From Chrysochromulina tobinii (taxonomy: Eukaryota; Haptophyta; Prymnesiales; Chrysochromulinaceae): a stretch of DNA of 10,129 nucleotides. Positions 7,936 through 10,129 of this stretch are shown one piece after another. Where the stretch lies: NCBI GenBank assembly GCA_001275005.1, contig JWZX01001801.1:1-10129 (forward strand). The letters are read 5' to 3'. The stretch's first letter is position 1, and the number at the start of each line of letters is the position of its first letter. The notes under the pieces are model-generated. The model was not told where the DNA came from. It searched no databases and was given only the letters and a program-made list of their open reading frames with translations. A program made the translations under genes and the position numbers.

Positions 7936-8075
7936 GAGCTTGTACCGGCTGCTCCGTCGGCGGCGCTCGCCTGGCCGCTTAGAGAGCGCTTGTAGACGCC
8001 TTGCAAGATGGAGCCCATGCGAAAGCATGCAAAGGCGCGGTAGTAGTCGAGGTGCGAGCGCACCGAGGTGAGCCC
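7916..8075 (-). pseudogene. Inverted duplication, arm 2: reversed kinase-domain fragment
   Basis: Read on the minus strand, this 160-bp block encodes the same peptide as the kinase domain at 7009-7169, including HLDYYRAFACFRMGS and LQGVYKRSLSGQ, with roughly 97% nucleotide identity. A one-base deletion near the far end (around 7941) shifts the frame. It has no start or end of its own and is a dead fragment. The identity stops sharply at 8075, where arm 1 would continue upstream into 7008. A minus-strand open frame of 173 codons (7797-8318) passes through it but is otherwise unrelated. Confidence 0.9.
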
Positions 8076-9090
8076 ACATGCATCGTGGACCGGGAATGTG
8101 AACGTTAACACGACAGACGCGACAACCGGTGCTACGGCACCATATGTGTCGTGTGTGTGTCCCGGCTCCCCCCGGTATTTGAGACCCGGTATCCTCCCAC
8201 CACGCGCGGCAAACTTGACAAATAGGAAGAGACCTTGGCGCGGATTTCCGCGCGGGACATCGGTTGTCGTTGGCCGAGATGCGTCAGCCTCGCGTGCACA
8301 CGCAATGCCCGCGCACACTGCACACGCACGCGATGCACACGCCCGAGCACAGCGCAGTACAAGCCTCTCTTTACAAGAGTTGAGCCAGTCTGTGCGAGCA
8401 CACCGCTACGCGTACTCATAATCTCCACCTCCTTCTCCGCCCCCTTCACCACCCTCGCCATCGCCTCCCTCATCAGGTGATGCTCGACTCGCCCGTCTCG
8501 CCCCCGGCTGGGACCTGTCCGTCGACATGGCGTCTCTCTGTCGAGAAGTGCAAGCTGCAACACGTGAGCGCAAACTGCCGTCTCTCCGTCGACGAAGAGC
8601 TCACGCTGCCCGCGGGCGCACAGCAGGAGGCCGAGACCTCGCTCAAGATCACCGAAGAGGTCGGTCTGATCAGCACTCGGCACGACCCCACGAGCCGTAC
8701 ACGAGCCGGCAGAGCTCCCTCGAGCCAGGCGCCTTGCTCATCCTCTCGGGGCTGCTGAGCCACAACGGTGCGATGAGGAAGCTGCGCCTCGCTGTGTGCG
8801 CCGCCGAGCGCGCCGCGGACGTGCGATCGCTCGGTACGGCGTTTCGAACAATAGCTCGCTCGCGGAGCTCGAGCTTGCCAGCGCCCTCTCAAGACCTTTG
8901 AGCCAGAAGACATGCGGACACTCGCGGAGGACATGCTGTGTGTTCAACGTGCGCGGGGCTTTGCACGCTGACAGTGACTGTGACTGTGCATGTACACTAA
9001 TCCGCAGGTGGGCAATGCACATGACCCAAGTTCGCAACTTCATTTGGCTGAGAAGGCGTTCAAGTTGATCTTCGAAGGTGCTGCCGCTGG
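8076..9090. other. Spacer with CA/GT-rich patches and weak traces of decayed coding sequence
   Basis: About 1 kb without a supportable gene. No SDR C-terminus was found here in any frame, so the truncated SDR is not simply continued by a nearby exon. A GT-rich patch lies near 8145-8160, a CA-rich patch at about 8292-8350, and a pyrimidine-rich stretch at about 8424-8475. From about 8470 the composition again looks like local coding DNA, and short stretches resemble leucine-rich repeats (separate entry). Confidence 0.5.
8716..8935 (+). pseudogene. Possible decayed leucine-rich-repeat (RNI-like) gene fragment
   Basis: Short stretches in different frames resemble the Leu-rich repeats common in algal proteins: LEPGALLILSGLLSHNGAMRKLRL around 8725-8795 in one frame, SNNSSLAELELASAL around 8845-8890 in a second, and KTFEPEDMRTLAEDM around 8892-8936 in a third. 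The frame changes suggest a broken gene. The similarity is judged by eye from composition and spacing only, and GC-rich random frames can mimic it. Confidence 0.22.
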
Positions 9091-9168
9091 CGGCCACTGA
9101 TGGCCACTGATGACCGTTGATGACCGTTGATGGCCGCTGATGACCATTGATGACAGCTGGTGACTGAG
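9091..9168 (+). repeat. 10-bp minisatellite (tggccactga-like)
   Basis: Nearly eight tandem 10-bp units in exact register from 9091: cggccactga, tggccactga, tgaccgttga twice, tggccgctga, tgaccattga, tgacagctgg and tgactgag. One more isolated unit-like segment occurs at about 9309-9320. No coding use is apparent. Confidence 0.85.
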
Positions 9169-9183
9169 TGCCCCCTTTCGTTC

Positions 9184-9226
9184 GACCGGTCTGAGCGCTG
9201 TTCTCTCATAAATCCAAATACCGGTC
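9184..9226. other. Hairpin-forming inverted repeat
   Basis: gaccggt at 9184-9190 and accggtc at 9220-9226 are perfect reverse complements around 29 nt that hold most of the 9197-9220 direct repeat. The outer flanks (cgttc and gaacg) would extend the stem if a 5-nt insertion (gttga) on the right arm is skipped. Confidence 0.5.
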
Positions 9227-9344
9227 GAGTTGAACGAAGTCGCCGGCTGGCGTCCGAACTGAGTGTGAATGTGAGTGTGAATGTGACTGCTGATATATGA
9301 TCATTGGACCACTGATGGCCGCTGTTCTCTCGTAAATCCAAATA
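9197..9344 (+). repeat. 24-bp direct repeat pair, 124 bp apart
   Basis: The 24 bases at 9197-9220 (beginning gctgttctctcataaatcc) recur at 9321-9344 with one change (a9208 to g9332). Both copies are followed by a related end, cgagttgaac versus tcagttgaac, with a 5-bp length difference. Between them lies a tandem 12-bp repeat, gtgtgaatgtga, at 9263-9274 and 9275-9286; the same 12-mer also opens intron 2 at 4245. Confidence 0.75.
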
Positions 9345-9558
9345 TCAGTTGAACCCGACCGTTGAGATCCAACCCCTCGACCATCCCCCAAATTCTCCGT
9401 TTTCACAGCTGTTCACAATCGAAGCTGCCGACCCGCGAGGTGATGTGGAAGCGGGAGATGGCGAAAGGGTGGTGGAGAACCGTCGGCTCCTGACCTCGGC
9501 GCGTTTTCACACACAGAGGTCCGCCATCGAAACCGCCCGGGTCGATTATCAGCTGAAT

Positions 9559-9662
9559 GTAAATCCTATGCGCCGAGGAAGATTTGACCCGCTGGAGCGC
9601 AGGACCACGTGTTTCGTCGATGGCCTCCTGGTGTGTGTTCATTTCAGAAACTTGTCAAGTTT
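9559..9662 (+). repeat. 104-bp perfect direct repeat, copy 1
   Basis: This copy starts gtaaatcctatgcgccgagg and ends gtcaagttt. All 104 bases recur at 9926-10029, an offset of 367 bp. Both copies are open in one frame (NPMRRGRFDPLERR at the start), but no protein family is recognised and the flanks differ. Confidence 0.95.
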
Positions 9663-9925
9663 ATCCTGAGCCTTCTACCCGGAGTTCGCCAACGACGCGT
9701 AACCACACGATCCAGGCTCCCTGAGCGACCCCGATAATTGCGTGACGAAACCATTCATTCAAATGAATTAAATCCTCATGAATCCTGCATAGGACCTTCC
9801 TAAAGTGTGCCCAACTATTAAAGGGACATAATTGGAAACAAGAAACGTGTCTCCGCGTGCAGATTCCCAGGAATGGAAAATCAAGTCCTCGTCCCATCGA
9901 GCCAAGAAGGCATGGAAGCCCTCGC
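9663..9925. other. AT-richer 263-bp spacer between the 104-bp repeats
   Basis: The part from about 9730 to 9860 is clearly more AT-rich than the rest of the window. It holds a short palindrome, attcat-tcaa-atgaat, at 9753-9768. No gene or known element is visible. The composition suggests inserted or non-genic DNA. Confidence 0.5.
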
Positions 9926-10029
9926 GTAAATCCTATGCGCCGAGGAAGATTTGACCCGCTGGAGCGCAGGACCACGTGTTTCGTCGATGGCCTCCTGGTG
10001 TGTGTTCATTTCAGAAACTTGTCAAGTTT
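9926..10029 (+). repeat. 104-bp perfect direct repeat, copy 2
   Basis: Identical to 9559-9662 over the full 104 bases. The sequences on both sides differ between copies (tgaat versus ctcgc before, atcctg versus ggtggc after), so the repeat has sharp edges. Confidence 0.95.
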
Positions 10030-10073
10030 GGTGGCCTCTGTTAGGGTGGCCAAACGCGTCGTTTTGGGCATGA

Positions 10074-10098
10074 TTTCACAGCTGCGGTGACTGTGAAA
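10074..10098. other. Small hairpin near the window end
   Basis: tttcacag (10074-10081) and ctgtgaaa (10091-10098) are perfect reverse complements with a 9-nt loop. The 10-mer ttcacagctg also occurs near 9402. The role is unknown. Confidence 0.4.
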
Positions 10099-10129
10099 GC
10101 TGCGGAATTCCAGTTCCGGCATGATTCTT

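Noticed and set aside
7345-8079. Minus-strand open frame of 244 codons over the SDR
   Set aside because: An antisense shadow that runs out of frame through the inverted duplicate.
7797-8318. Minus-strand open frame containing a kinase-like peptide
   Set aside because: The kinase-like part is only the inverted 160-bp duplicate; the rest is antisense of the SDR and spacer, so it is not a separate gene.
8290-8350. CRISPR-like or tRNA-like structure in the CA-rich patch
   Set aside because: It is irregular CA-rich DNA without evenly spaced repeats or a cloverleaf pattern.
9559-10029. LTR retrotransposon with 104-bp terminal repeats
   Set aside because: The 263-bp interior has no coding content, and no primer-binding site, polypurine tract or integrase/reverse transcriptase was seen.

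Overview
The window looks like nuclear DNA from a GC-rich unicellular eukaryote, most likely a marine alga; a haptophyte such as the Emiliania/Chrysochromulina group fits best, but the sequence does not settle it. The reasons are long G/C-ending open frames, two short GT-AG introns inside one conserved reading frame, arginine-rich mitochondrial-type presequences on at least two proteins, and many short tandem repeats in introns and spacers. No bacterial operon structure, rRNA, tRNA, CRISPR array or complete transposon was recognised.

Layout: 1-572 has no gene I can support. 573-1808 (minus) is a single-exon FIST-domain protein. A 239-bp spacer separates it from a divergent plus-strand gene, 2048-5696, with three exons. 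That gene encodes a protein of about 1121 residues: a mitochondrial-type presequence, a degenerate receiver-like domain, a complete response-regulator receiver domain, and a PEP-synthase/PPDK-type ATP-grasp (pyruvate/PEP-binding) module without the swivelling His and PEP-binding barrel domains. It is a bacterial-style architecture, best known to me from Bacteroidetes and related bacteria. A 373-bp spacer leads to 6070-7890 (plus), an ACAD10/11-type aminoglycoside-phosphotransferase-like kinase fused to a short-chain dehydrogenase/reductase (SDR). The SDR is cut off at its YxxxK catalytic motif.

The truncation coincides with a rearrangement. From 7916 to 8075 lies a near-identical inverted copy of part of the kinase coding sequence (7009-7169), preceded by a 31-bp tandem duplication across the junction. 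Beyond it, 8076-10129 has no convincing gene. It holds weak traces that may be a decayed leucine-rich-repeat gene, a 10-bp minisatellite, a diverged 24-bp direct repeat, an AT-richer patch, and a perfect 104-bp direct repeat 367 bp apart.

Functionally, the PPDK_N-type protein and the kinase-SDR protein both appear mitochondrial. The first suggests phosphotransfer or pyruvate/PEP-linked sensing. The second suggests 4-hydroxyacyl-CoA (levulinate-like) catabolism, where an SDR reduction followed by APH-type phosphorylation would be logical. No evidence here links the three genes in one pathway.
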